From Pseudomonadota bacterium (lineage in GTDB: Bacteria > Pseudomonadota > Alphaproteobacteria > Rhizobiales > Xanthobacteraceae): 14,275 nt of DNA. The DNA lies in NCBI GenBank assembly GCA_023417665.1, contig JAEZFA010000050.1, positions 1-14,275 on the forward strand. Reading direction: 5' to 3'. Below are positions 1 through 7,134 of the stretch, piece after piece; the stretch's first letter is position 1; the number at the start of each line of letters is the position of its first letter. The notes under the pieces were generated by a model. That model saw only the letters and a list, made by a program, of their open reading frames with translations, did not search any database and was not told the DNA's origin. Position numbers and translations under genes: made by a program.

Positions 1-1
1 G

Positions 2-373
2 ATCGAACTGATCTCCGACGGCTCCTCAGTCGCGGTGCGCAACCGGACGCTTGCGACGCAGGATATCTATCCGCTGTCGCAGACGCCGTTGCGCTTTCTC
101 CTCGCCGAGAAAATCGATCTCCTGCGCGACAGCAATGTCACCGCGGTATTTCAGGACGACATGTTCATCACGGTCGTGATCGATGAGAAGTCGGCGATCG
201 CGGGAACGCATCGGCTGCGCATGCTGTTCGGCGCAAAGGACAATCAACTGAAGCAATGGACCATCACCGATCCGCAGGGCTTCGACACCACCGTGTCGGT
301 TTATGATCTCGACGCCAAGACCCGCCCCGATCCCGGGCTGTTCCGGATCGATTTCACGCGCTATCAACAGTGA
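2..373 (+). CDS. lolA: LolA-like outer-membrane lipoprotein carrier, C-terminal part (5' end off window)
   Basis: The open frame runs in from the left edge and gives 123 visible residues ending FRIDFTRYQQ. LolA-family proteins are periplasmic chaperones that carry lipoproteins from the inner to the outer membrane. Visible features are the alternating beta-strand pattern and segments such as TLATQDIYPLSQTPLRFLL and QLKQWTITDPQG, which resemble the C-terminal half of alphaproteobacterial LolA-like proteins. The N-terminus and signal peptide are outside the window. An internal GTG at position 35 is not the true start, because coding continues upstream of it. xth follows 32 bases downstream on the same strand, an order I recall from related genomes, usually with ftsK upstream of lolA. 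The family call rests on recognition of the sequence pattern, not on a catalytic motif. Confidence 0.8.
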   Translation: MELISDGSSVAVRNRTLATQDIYPLSQTPLRFLLAEKIDLLRDSNVTAVFQDDMFITVVIDEKSAIAGTHRLRMLFGAKDNQLKQWTITDPQGFDTTVSVYDLDAKTRPDPGLFRIDFTRYQQ

Positions 374-405
374 TTGCGGCGGTCGGGCCGCACGCCGGCA
401 CGTAA

Positions 406-1227
406 ATGACCTTCTCCGTCGCTACCTGGAATATCAATTCCGTCCGGCTTCGTTTCCCGCAGGTGAAGCGCTTTCTTGCGCGCTTTAAGCCCGACGTCTT
501 GTGCTTGCAGGAAACCAAGTGCCCGGACGACAAGTTTCCGCTCGCCGACTTCGCAAAGCTCGGCTATCCGCATATCGCGCTGCACGGACAGAAGGGCTAT
601 CACGGCGTCGCCGTGATCTCGCGCCATCCTTTCGAAGACCAGACCCGCGATTTCTTTTGCGGCAAGAGCGATGCGCGCCATGTTTCGGCAACTTTCGAAC
701 GTGGCGCCGAACTGGAAAAGCCGCTCACCGTACACAACTTCTATGTGCCGGCTGGCGGCGACATTCCCGACCCGCTGCTCAATCCCAAGTTTGAACACAA
801 GCTTCAGTTTCTGGACGAGCTTGCCAACTGTTCAGTGACGAAGGCTGCTGGAAGCGGCACGCGCTCGGTTCTGGTCGGTGATCTCAATGTCGCGCCGAGA
901 GAGAACGACGTCTGGAGCCACAAGCAAATGCTGAAGGTGGTCAGCCACACGCCGGTCGAAGTCGACAAGTTCGAACATGCACGCGCGTCGGGAAAGTGGA
1001 TCGACGTGATGCGCGGCTTCGTGCCCGACGACGAAAAGCTCTACACTTGGTGGAGTTATCGCGCCGCCGACAACTGGAAAGCGGCGGATCGCGGCCGCCG
1101 GCTGGATCACGTCTGGGCAAGCCCGGCGCTCGAAGGCGCCGCACAAAGTATGAAAGTATTCAAGCCGTCTCGCGGCTGGCAGCAGCCGTCAGATCATGTG
1201 CCGGTGATCGTGGATTTCGCGCTTTAG
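406..1227 (+). CDS. xth: Exodeoxyribonuclease III (AP endonuclease, EEP superfamily)
   Basis: This 273-residue protein has the expected length and motifs of bacterial exonuclease III. The enzyme cleaves DNA 5' of abasic sites and removes nucleotides from 3' ends in base-excision repair in the cytoplasm. Visible motifs are ATWNINSVR at the N-terminus (Asn9), LQETK with the metal-binding Glu36, GDLNVAP with Asp159 and Asn161, RRLDHVWAS, and the C-terminal SDHVPV with Asp263 and His264 of the catalytic pair. Starting at ATG 406 puts the first beta-strand of the fold right at the N-terminus, as in homologues. The ribosome-binding site is weak, so translation may depend on the upstream lolA-like gene 32 bases away. 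The stop codon overlaps the stop of the convergent cyclic-nucleotide-binding gene by 4 bases. In this group xth and exoA are used for the same gene. Confidence 0.95.
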   Translation: MTFSVATWNINSVRLRFPQVKRFLARFKPDVLCLQETKCPDDKFPLADFAKLGYPHIALHGQKGYHGVAVISRHPFEDQTRDFFCGKSDARHVSATFERGAELEKPLTVHNFYVPAGGDIPDPLLNPKFEHKLQFLDELANCSVTKAAGSGTRSVLVGDLNVAPRENDVWSHKQMLKVVSHTPVEVDKFEHARASGKWIDVMRGFVPDDEKLYTWWSYRAADNWKAADRGRRLDHVWASPALEGAAQSMKVFKPSRGWQQPSDHVPVIVDFAL

Positions 1228-1691
1228 CTCGCGCCGTCCTGCTCGAAGCGCGGCAGCACCGTATCGAGATCGCTGAGCGCAACCTTCACGCGGCGCGCGA
1301 CCATGGCGCGAAGCGCTTGCGCGGCATTGGGGTCGCTTTCGAGCACGCGAAGGAACACGCCGCGCGAAACCTTGAACAAGGTAGAATGTTCGACGGCGAT
1401 TGCAGCGACAGGCCGGTCTGCTTCGACAATCAGCGCGCTTTCTCCGATCAGCGCACCGGCCTGCACCAGTGCCGGTTCGTCGAACGCCCGCTCGTTCGCG
1501 CGTCGTAGCCGGATCACGCCGGCGAGGAGCACATAGGCGCCGTCGGCGGGCTCGCCGCCCTCAAATAAAGTATCGCCCGCACGCAGGTGAATCTTCTCGG
1601 TGCTGATCGCGAGCACACGCAAAGCATCGGGTCCGAGAACACGAAAAGTGGAAATCCGGCGCAGGAAGCGAATATCGTCGTCGAGCGCCAT
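1224..1691 (-). CDS. Stand-alone cyclic-nucleotide-binding-domain protein (Crp-like, no HTH)
   Basis: The protein has 155 residues and essentially one cNMP-binding domain. It shows the beta-roll pattern RAGDTLFEGGEPADGAYVLL (about 37-56) and a phosphate-binding cassette, GESAL at 83-87 with Arg93 after it. These match the Glu and Arg that contact the ribose and phosphate in cAMP-binding relatives, so ligand binding is plausible but not shown. After the beta-roll there is only a C-helix of about 40 residues. No helix-turn-helix, kinase or channel segment follows, so it probably signals through a partner. The ATG at 1691 is preceded by AGGA at a spacing of about 5. The response regulator ends only 7 bases upstream, so the two are probably one transcript. 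Its 3' end overlaps xth tail to tail. The physiological role is unknown. Confidence 0.85.
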   Translation of the reverse strand: MALDDDIRFLRRISTFRVLGPDALRVLAISTEKIHLRAGDTLFEGGEPADGAYVLLAGVIRLRRANERAFDEPALVQAGALIGESALIVEADRPVAAIAVEHSTLFKVSRGVFLRVLESDPNAAQALRAMVARRVKVALSDLDTVLPRFEQDGAS

Positions 1692-1698
1692 CGCGATC

Positions 1699-2385
1699 CT
1701 AGGGAACGAGCTTGTATCCGCCGCCTTCGGTTACCAGCAGCGTGGCGTTGGAAGGATCTTTCTCAATCTTCTGTCGAAGCCGGTAGATATGCGTTTCGAG
1801 CGTATGCGTCGTGACGCCGGAATTATAACCCCATACTTCCGTCAGCAGCTGGTCGCGCGGCACCGATGATTTTCCCGCACGATACAGATAGCGCAGGATA
1901 GCGGTTTCCTTTTCCGTGAGCCGGGTCTTCTTGCCCTTGTCGTCTACGAGAAGTTTCGCGCCCGGACGGAACGAGTAATGACCAACCGGAAAGATCGCGT
2001 CTTCGCTCGCTTCATGGCTGCGAAGCTGCGCGCGGATGCGGGCGAGCAGCACCGCAAATTTGAAGGGCTTGGTGACGTAATCGTTCGCACCGGCCTCGAG
2101 GCCGAGCACCGTATCGGAATCGGTGTCGTGGCCGGTCAGCATGATGACCGGCGACTTGAAGCCGTTCTTGCGCATGACGCGCACGGCCTCGCGGCCATCC
2201 ATGTCGGGCAGGCCCACGTCCATGATCAGAAGATCGATGTGACCCTGCTTGGCGCGCTCGATCGCAGCCTGCGCATTGTCGAGCGATTCGGTGCTAAATT
2301 CCTGATGCAAAGCGAGCTGCTCGATCAGCGTCTCGCGAAGCTCCGCGTCGTCATCGACGACGACAATCGTCCGGGCGTTGGCCAT
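1699..2385 (-). CDS. cenR: OmpR-family response regulator, CenR-like
   Basis: This is a 228-residue DNA-binding response regulator. Receiver domain (about 5-120): acidic cluster VVDDD at 9-13, phospho-acceptor Asp56 in LLIMDVGLPDMDG, Thr84 in MLTGHD and Lys106 in VTKPF. Winged-helix output domain: LTEKETAILRYLYRAG, VWGYNSGVTTHTLETHIYRLRQKIE and the terminal hairpin TEGGGYKLVP. The sequence resembles my recollection of alphaproteobacterial CenR, an envelope regulator described as essential in Caulobacter, so I give the symbol with moderate confidence. No histidine kinase gene is adjacent. The frame stays open upstream to about 2934, but that part is antisense to the divergent transpeptidase gene. 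The ATG at 2385 starts right before the receiver domain, although its ribosome-binding site is poor (GGA about 12 bases away). The cNMP-domain gene follows after 7 bases. Confidence 0.9.
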   Translation of the reverse strand: MANARTIVVVDDDAELRETLIEQLALHQEFSTESLDNAQAAIERAKQGHIDLLIMDVGLPDMDGREAVRVMRKNGFKSPVIMLTGHDTDSDTVLGLEAGANDYVTKPFKFAVLLARIRAQLRSHEASEDAIFPVGHYSFRPGAKLLVDDKGKKTRLTEKETAILRYLYRAGKSSVPRDQLLTEVWGYNSGVTTHTLETHIYRLRQKIEKDPSNATLLVTEGGGYKLVP

Positions 2386-2434
2386 GAGGCGGTCGGTTCC
2401 GTTTTTTTCTTCATTGGCGGGAGTAACGAACCTC

Positions 2435-2475
2435 CCCTTGCCAAGCAAGGGTTTGACATTACACGCTTTTGTGTA
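2435..2475. promoter_or_regulatory. Candidate operator/promoter region between cenR-like gene and L,D-transpeptidase
   Basis: The 117-bp divergent gap holds two perfect inverted repeats. The first is CCCTTGC-CAA-GCAAGGG (2435-2451). The second is TACAC-GCTTTT-GTGTA (2460-2475). Between them lies TTGACA (2453-2458), which fits a sigma-70 -35 hexamer reading towards the transpeptidase gene. No good -10 hexamer is seen at the right spacing. The repeats flank the putative -35 and could be binding sites for a dimeric regulator, possibly the neighbouring response regulator. That is inference; no consensus was matched. Confidence 0.4.
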
Positions 2476-2491
2476 GGAGCGAAAATTGCGC

Positions 2492-2496
2492 GGAGA
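2492..2496 (+). promoter_or_regulatory. Ribosome-binding site that fixes the GTG start of the L,D-transpeptidase gene
   Basis: GGAGA lies 6 bases before GTG 2503. The reading frame stays open far upstream (to about 1978) through sequence antisense to the response regulator. This site, together with the receptor-gene boundary at 2385, therefore decides the start. Confidence 0.7.
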
Positions 2497-2502
2497 AATC
2501 CG

Positions 2503-3033
2503 GTGAAAAGAGCGGGGCTCGGCCTGATTCGGGTATCGGCGGCGGCTGGCTGCCCAACCCGCGGGCATCTCCTTGCCGGACATCGCGTTTTTCCGGTGGC
2601 GCTGGGCCGGGGCGGCATCCGAACAGACAAGCGCGAGGGCGACGGCGGGACCCCGCGCGGCCGCTTCCGGCTGGTTCGGCTCTGGTGGCGGGCAGACCGC
2701 CTGCCGCGTCCGCGTACGGGGCTGTCGCTGCGCCGCATCCGCAAGGAGGATGGCTGGTCGGAGGACCCGCGCGACCGCAACTATAATCGCCCGGTGCGGC
2801 TTAACCCACAAAGCAGCGCGGACCGGCTTTGGCGCGAGGATCATCTCTACGACCTGATCGTCGAGCTTGATCACAATACGCGGCCCCGCATTCCCTACCG
2901 TGGCAGTGCGGTCTTCATTCATTTCGCGCGCCAAGGCTTCACGCCAACGGCAGGTTGCGTTGCACTAAAGCTCGGCGACCTGCAGAAGCTGCTCGCCTTG
3001 CTGGCACGGAATTGCTGGATCGAGATTCGCTGA
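2503..3033 (+). CDS. L,D-transpeptidase-fold (YkuD/ErfK-YbiS family) protein
   Basis: This 176-residue protein starts at GTG 2503, six bases after a GGAGA ribosome-binding site. YkuD-domain enzymes form or edit 3-3 cross-links in peptidoglycan, or attach proteins to it, through a catalytic cysteine. Visible signature: early strand VFPVALGRGGIRTDKREGDGGTPRG (about 29-53), where the DGGTPRG turn is typical. The catalytic stretch is GSAVFIHFARQGFTPTAGCVAL, with His140 and the nucleophile Cys152. The fold fills nearly the whole length. I see no signal peptide or membrane segment at the N-terminus, which is odd for a periplasmic enzyme. The frame could be extended upstream, but only through sequence antisense to the response regulator. 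The gene is divergent from the CenR-like regulator and ends 2 bases before the stop of the convergent barrel frame. Confidence 0.85.
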   Translation: MKRAGLGLIRVSAAAGCPTRGHLLAGHRVFPVALGRGGIRTDKREGDGGTPRGRFRLVRLWWRADRLPRPRTGLSLRRIRKEDGWSEDPRDRNYNRPVRLNPQSSADRLWREDHLYDLIVELDHNTRPRIPYRGSAVFIHFARQGFTPTAGCVALKLGDLQKLLALLARNCWIEIR

Positions 3034-3035
3034 GA

Positions 3036-3704
3036 TTATTTGCCGAGCGAAAAGCGGTAAGCGGTCGCGAACGTGATCCAATGCGATTTCTCGCCGTTGA
3101 GATTTCTGCCGTAGAGAATGTCGGCGCTCCAGGCATCTACTGGCCTCCAGCGCAATCCGACTTGACCGCGCGGACGCACCACGCTGCGATTGGTGAGATC
3201 ATCGACGTTACCGGCAAGACCGAAAATCTCGGCCGTGAAGATCCAGCTGTTCTGTATCGTGCGTAGATCGATGCCAGCGCCATAGGCGACAAAGTCGCGC
3301 TGCAGCACGCGGTCATGCGTGTAGCCGAGATTGAAGTTTACGCGCGCCTGCGGCGACAGCCGCACGGTCGAAGGGATCAGAATCGTAACTGAGGTATTGT
3401 CGCCCGTCGCCGCATCGAACGTACCGAAGGTCGATACCGCAAGGCCGAACACACCGACGTCGCTGTCCTTCAGCTTTACCTTTATTTTCGGCGTGACGGC
3501 GCTCGCCCATTCGCCATCGGCGCGCGATCGATCGAACTGCGCTGCAAATTCAGTCCAGCGCTGAAGCTCGAAACCGCAGGCGCCGCTGAAGGCGGCGAAG
3601 AAGTCTCGATTCTTCGCGAACGAACTCCACGCCTCGATCTTGCAGCCGTCCGCAACCTCGGAAGTATCAAACGCCCCCGCGCCCGGGCGAATATCAGCAC
3701 AGGG
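3036..3704 (-). pseudogene. Outer-membrane beta-barrel-like protein, start codon and signal peptide missing
   Basis: An uninterrupted frame of 222 codons runs from an in-frame TAG (3705-3707) down to TAA at 3036. The translation looks like a real exported protein. Near the start it reads CADIRPGAGAFDTSEVADGCKIEAWSS in pieces, has two cysteines (GCKIE, GACGFE), and then many amphipathic strands such as VRLSPQARVNFNLGYTHDR, SWIFTAEIFGLAG and WITFATAYRFSLGK, typical of small beta-barrels. No ATG, GTG or TTG occurs before GTG 3452, which would remove the first third. The only upstream hint of a secretion signal is LALC in another frame (about 3696-3707), directly abutting ADIRP. A lost or added base plus loss of the 5' end, or a sequencing error, would explain this. 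The frame starts 33 bases after the yggS stop and is in phase with yggS. I do not recognise the family. Confidence 0.55.
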
Positions 3705-3737
3705 CTAGGTAGCCGTCCACGCACTTTGAGGAACGGC

Positions 3738-4415
3738 TCAGCCAGCTTTTGGCCGGCTGCCAAATATCGCGCTGCCGACCCGCACATGGGTGGCACCGAG
3801 GTTGATTGCACTCTCGAAGTCAGCGCTCATGCCCATGGAGAGCAGCTTCAAACCGTTGCGTTCCGCAATTCTTTTCGTAAGCGCAAAATGCGGCGCAGAC
3901 GCTTCTTCCGCCGGCGGGATGCACATCAGACCAGCGATATCTAACGCGTAGACTTCGCGGCATTGCTTGATGAATGCATCTGCGTCCTCCGGCAGCACCC
4001 CCGCCTTCTGCGGCTCGGCACCGGTATTTACCTGAACAAAAAGACGCGGCGAACGGCCCGCTTTCTGGATTTCCTTCGCAAGTGCATCGGCAAGCCTGTC
4101 GCGATCCACGGTCTGGATCACATCGAACAGTTCGATGGCGTCTCTCACCTTGTTGGTTTGCAGCGGCCCCACCAGATGCAATTCGGCCTCGGAGAATTCG
4201 TTGCGAAGCCCGGGCCATTTGGCCCGCGCTTCCTGCACCCGGTTTTCGCCGAAAACCCGGTGGCCCGCCGCCAGCACCGGGCGGATTTCATCGGCTTCGA
4301 ATGTCTTGGAAATGGCAATCAGCGTAACCGAGGAGGGCTCCCGGCCGGCCCCGCGGGCTGCTTTTTCGATTTGACCCCTGACATAGGCCAAGTTTTCGAC
4401 TGCACTTTCGCTCAT
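3738..4415 (-). CDS. yggS: YggS/PROSC-family pyridoxal-phosphate homeostasis protein
   Basis: The protein has 225 residues, the usual length for this single-domain PLP-binding TIM barrel, which resembles the N-terminal domain of alanine racemase. Family members bind and buffer pyridoxal 5'-phosphate in the cytoplasm and affect amino-acid and vitamin B6 balance; no catalysis is established. Motifs: LIAISKTF with the PLP lysine Lys37, HRVFGENRVQEA (52-63), ELHLVGPLQTNK (about 78-89) and the C-terminal signature LSMGMSADFESAINLGATHVRVGSAIFG, which contains the phosphate-binding segment. ATG 4415 gives the normal N-terminus. The gene is divergent from leuS across 103 bases, and the damaged barrel frame follows it on the same strand. 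Confidence 0.95.
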   Translation of the reverse strand: MSESAVENLAYVRGQIEKAARGAGREPSSVTLIAISKTFEADEIRPVLAAGHRVFGENRVQEARAKWPGLRNEFSEAELHLVGPLQTNKVRDAIELFDVIQTVDRDRLADALAKEIQKAGRSPRLFVQVNTGAEPQKAGVLPEDADAFIKQCREVYALDIAGLMCIPPAEEASAPHFALTKRIAERNGLKLLSMGMSADFESAINLGATHVRVGSAIFGSRPKAG

Positions 4416-4460
4416 GCCGGCTATCTCACCCGCCGGACCGGCGCTGACAAGCCTAAAGCA

Positions 4461-4513
4461 TTGCTTGGTGTGCCGATTCGTGGTCCAAACCGCCGGTTCC
4501 TAAGCCCAAGCAA
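4461..4513. repeat. Inverted repeat TTGCTTGG / CCAAGCAA in the yggS-leuS divergent gap
   Basis: TTGCTTGG (4461-4468) and CCAAGCAA (4506-4513) are perfect 8-base inverted arms separated by 37 bases, in the only non-coding sequence between yggS and leuS. The right arm ends a few bases before the leuS ATG, so pairing in the leuS leader RNA could hide its start. I found no clear promoter hexamers in this gap and no leader peptide or T-box features. Chance occurrence is possible for 8-base arms. Confidence 0.3.
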
Positions 4514-4518
4514 GACCG

Positions 4519-7134
4519 ATGAAAAACGAGCGTTACAACGCCCGCGCGGCCGAGCCCCGCTGGCAGAAAATCTGGGAAGAGCGCGAGATCTTCAAAACGA
4601 AGAACGATGACCCGCGCCCGAAATATTATGTGCTTGAGATGTTCCCCTACCCGTCAGGGCGCATCCACATGGGGCACGTGCGCAACTACACCATGGGCGA
4701 CGTGGTTGCGCGCTACATGCGCGCCAAGGGCAGGAATGTGCTGCATCCCATGGGCTGGGACGCTTTCGGCATGCCGGCCGAGAACGCCGCGATGCAGAAT
4801 AAGGTTCATCCGAAGAAGTGGACCTACGAAAACATCGAGACTATGAAAAAGCAGCTCAAGTCGATGGGCCTCTCACTCGACTGGAGCCGCGAAATCGCGA
4901 CCTGCGACCCGAGCTATTATCGCCACCAGCAGAAAATGTTTCTCGACTTCTGGAAGGCAGGCCTCGTCGAGCGCAAAATTTCCAAGGTGAACTGGGATCC
5001 GGTCGACATGACCGTGCTCGCAAACGAGCAGGTCATCGACGGCAAGGGCTGGCGTTCGGGTGCTGAAGTCGAGCAACGCGAACTGACTCAGTGGTTCTTC
5101 AAGATCACCGACTACTCGCAGGAATTGCTCGACGCGCTCGACACACTCGACCGCTGGCCGGAAAAAGTCCGGCTGATGCAGAAGAACTGGATCGGCCGCT
5201 CGGAAGGCTTGCTGTGCCGGTTCATGCTGGCAAAGCCGGAAGGCGAATTTTCCGAGGTCGAGGTCTTCACGACGCGTCACGATACGCTGTTTGGTGCAAG
5301 CTTCGTCGCGATCTCGCCCGATCACCCGATCGCAAAAGCAATTGCCGCGAAGAGCCCGCAGGCGGCCGCTTTCATCGAAGAGTGCAAGAAAGTCGGCACC
5401 GCACAGGAAGCGATCGATAAAGCCGAGAAGCTTGGACACGATACCGGCTTGCGCGCGAAGCATCCGCTCGATGAGTCTTGGGAGCTACCGGTTTACATCG
5501 CGAACTTCGTGCTGATGGATTACGGCACGGGCGCTATTTTCGGCTGCCCCGCACACGACCAGCGCGACCTCGACTTCGCGCGCAAATACGGCCTGCCCGT
5601 TCGCCCCGTGGTCGTGCCGGAAGGCGTCGATCCGAAAACGTTCGAAATCGGCGATGAGGCCTATGTCGAAGACGGCCGGCTCGCGAATTCGCGCTTCCTC
5701 GACGGCATGACCATCGACGAGGCGAAGGAAGTAGTCGCAAAGCGGCTGGAGCAGGAAACCCGCGGCAATCGCCCGGTGGCGCAGCGGCGCGTGCAATTTC
5801 GCCTGCGCGACTGGGGTATTTCGCGCCAGCGCTATTGGGGTTGCCCGATCCCGGTGATCCACTGCGAGAAGTGCGGCGTGGTCGCGGAGAAGGACGAAAA
5901 TCTTCCGGTCACGCTGCCCGAGGACATTGAATTCGACCGTCCCGGAAATCCTCTCGACCGTCACCCGACCTGGACGAAGGTCGCCTGCCCGCAATGCGGC
6001 GGCCCTGCGCGTCGCGAAACCGACACCATGGATACCTTTGTCGACTCGTCCTGGTACTTCCTGCGTTTCACGGCGCCGGATGCGCAGCAGCCGACCGACC
6101 TGAAAGCTGCGGATTACTGGATGCCGGTCGATCAGTATATCGGCGGTGTCGAGCACGCGATCCTGCATCTCCTCTATTCGCGTTTCTTCACCCGCGCGAT
6201 GAAGAAGACCGGACACGCAAATATCGACGAGCCGTTCAAGGGGCTCTTCACGCAGGGCATGGTGGTGCACGAAACCTACCAAAAGCCCGACGGCACTTTT
6301 GCGTCGCCCGCGGAAGTGAAGATTGAAATGGTGGGCGAGAAGCGTGTCGCAACGCTGCTCTCGAACGGCGACCCCGTTGTCATCGGCCCGATCGAGAAGA
6401 TGTCGAAATCGAAGCGCAATACCGTCGATCCGGACGACATCATGGAAACTTACGGCGCGGATGTTGCGCGCTGGTTCATGCTGTCGGATTCGCCGCCCGA
6501 GCGCGACGTCGAATGGACCGAAGACCGCGTGCAAGGCGCTTCCCGCTTCGTGCAACGGCTCTATCGGATTGCGAACGAGCTTGCCGAGATCGGCGCGAAA
6601 CCCGGCACCGCGAAGCCGGCGGAGTTCTCGCAAGCGGCAACTTCGGTTCGCAAGGCCGCACATGTTGCGCTCGCCCGGGTCGGCGAAGACATCGAGAAGC
6701 TGCGTTTCAATCGTTGCGTCGCACACATTTATGAAGCGGCGAATGCAATCGGCGCCGCGGTAGACGCTAATCGAAATCCTTCGCCCGATATCGCCTGGGC
6801 CTTCCGCGAAGCCGCGGAGATTCTTGTGCGGATCGCGGCACCGATGATGCCGCATCTGGCTGAAGAGTGCTGGACCACGCTCGGGCACAAAAAACTGATC
6901 GCTGAAGAATCCTGGCCGGAGGTCGAGGCCGCCCTCCTCGTAGAAGACACAATTACCCTGCCTGTTCAGATCAACGGGAAGAAGCGGGCGGATGTAACGG
7001 TTTCGCGTGACGCGCCGGCTTCGGAGGTCGAAAAGGCCGTGTTAGCATTGGATGCGGTACAAGCGGCGCTCGCCGGAAAAGCGCCGAAGCGGATCGTGGT
7101 GGTCCCGCAGAGAATCGTGAATGTCGTTGCGTAA
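4519..7134 (+). CDS. leuS: Leucyl-tRNA synthetase
   Basis: The 871-residue class I synthetase charges tRNA-Leu with leucine in the cytoplasm. Domains in order: Rossmann fold with the HIGH-type motif HMGH at 50-53 in FPYPSGRIHMGHVRNYTMGD; CP1 editing domain with the threonine-rich motif TTRHDT at 251-256 and the later GTGAIFGCPAHDQRDLDFA; a zinc-type insertion with HCEKCG and CPQCGG; the catalytic core TMDTFVDSSWYFLRF; KMSKS at 627-631 (EKMSKSKRNTVDPDD); then the anticodon-binding helical domain and a C-terminal domain ending VVPQRIVNVVA. The length matches bacterial LeuRS. His254 in the editing motif stands where many homologues have proline. The ribosome-binding site is weak (AAGCAAGA). The gene overlaps lptE by 14 bases and is probably the first gene of a leuS-lptE-holA operon. 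Confidence 0.98.
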   Translation: MKNERYNARAAEPRWQKIWEEREIFKTKNDDPRPKYYVLEMFPYPSGRIHMGHVRNYTMGDVVARYMRAKGRNVLHPMGWDAFGMPAENAAMQNKVHPKKWTYENIETMKKQLKSMGLSLDWSREIATCDPSYYRHQQKMFLDFWKAGLVERKISKVNWDPVDMTVLANEQVIDGKGWRSGAEVEQRELTQWFFKITDYSQELLDALDTLDRWPEKVRLMQKNWIGRSEGLLCRFMLAKPEGEFSEVEVFTTRHDTLFGASFVAISPDHPIAKAIAAKSPQAAAFIEECKKVGTAQEAIDKAEKLGHDTGLRAKHPLDESWELPVYIANFVLMDYGTGAIFGCPAHDQRDLDFARKYGLPVRPVVVPEGVDPKTFEIGDEAYVEDGRLANSRFLDGMTIDEAKEVVAKRLEQETRGNRPVAQRRVQFRLRDWGISRQRYWGCPIPVIHCEKCGVVAEKDENLPVTLPEDIEFDRPGNPLDRHPTWTKVACPQCGGPARRETDTMDTFVDSSWYFLRFTAPDAQQPTDLKAADYWMPVDQYIGGVEHAILHLLYSRFFTRAMKKTGHANIDEPFKGLFTQGMVVHETYQKPDGTFASPAEVKIEMVGEKRVATLLSNGDPVVIGPIEKMSKSKRNTVDPDDIMETYGADVARWFMLSDSPPERDVEWTEDRVQGASRFVQRLYRIANELAEIGAKPGTAKPAEFSQAATSVRKAAHVALARVGEDIEKLRFNRCVAHIYEAANAIGAAVDANRNPSPDIAWAFREAAEILVRIAAPMMPHLAEECWTTLGHKKLIAEESWPEVEAALLVEDTITLPVQINGKKRADVTVSRDAPASEVEKAVLALDAVQAALAGKAPKRIVVVPQRIVNVVA

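Noticed and set aside
1978..2502. Upstream extension of the L,D-transpeptidase frame
   Set aside because: It is antisense to the response regulator. GTG 2503 has a good ribosome-binding site and gives the full YkuD domain.
2386..2934. N-terminal extension of about 183 residues on the CenR-like regulator
   Set aside because: The extension is antisense to the L,D-transpeptidase gene and has no domain character. The receiver domain starts right after ATG 2385.
4236..4262. 27-bp near-perfect palindrome (11 of 12 paired, 3-base loop) in yggS
   Set aside because: It encodes the family-conserved stretch HRVFGENRV, where the symmetry follows from the residues and GC-rich codons. No non-coding role is needed.
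4676..4685. CACGTG core in leuS as another parS
   Set aside because: The flanks do not match TGTTTC/GAAACA; only the central six bases are shared.
5485..6888. A 467-codon open frame on - opposite leuS
   Set aside because: It is antisense to the LeuRS catalytic core, arginine-rich and without motifs; this is a codon-bias artefact of GC-rich DNA.
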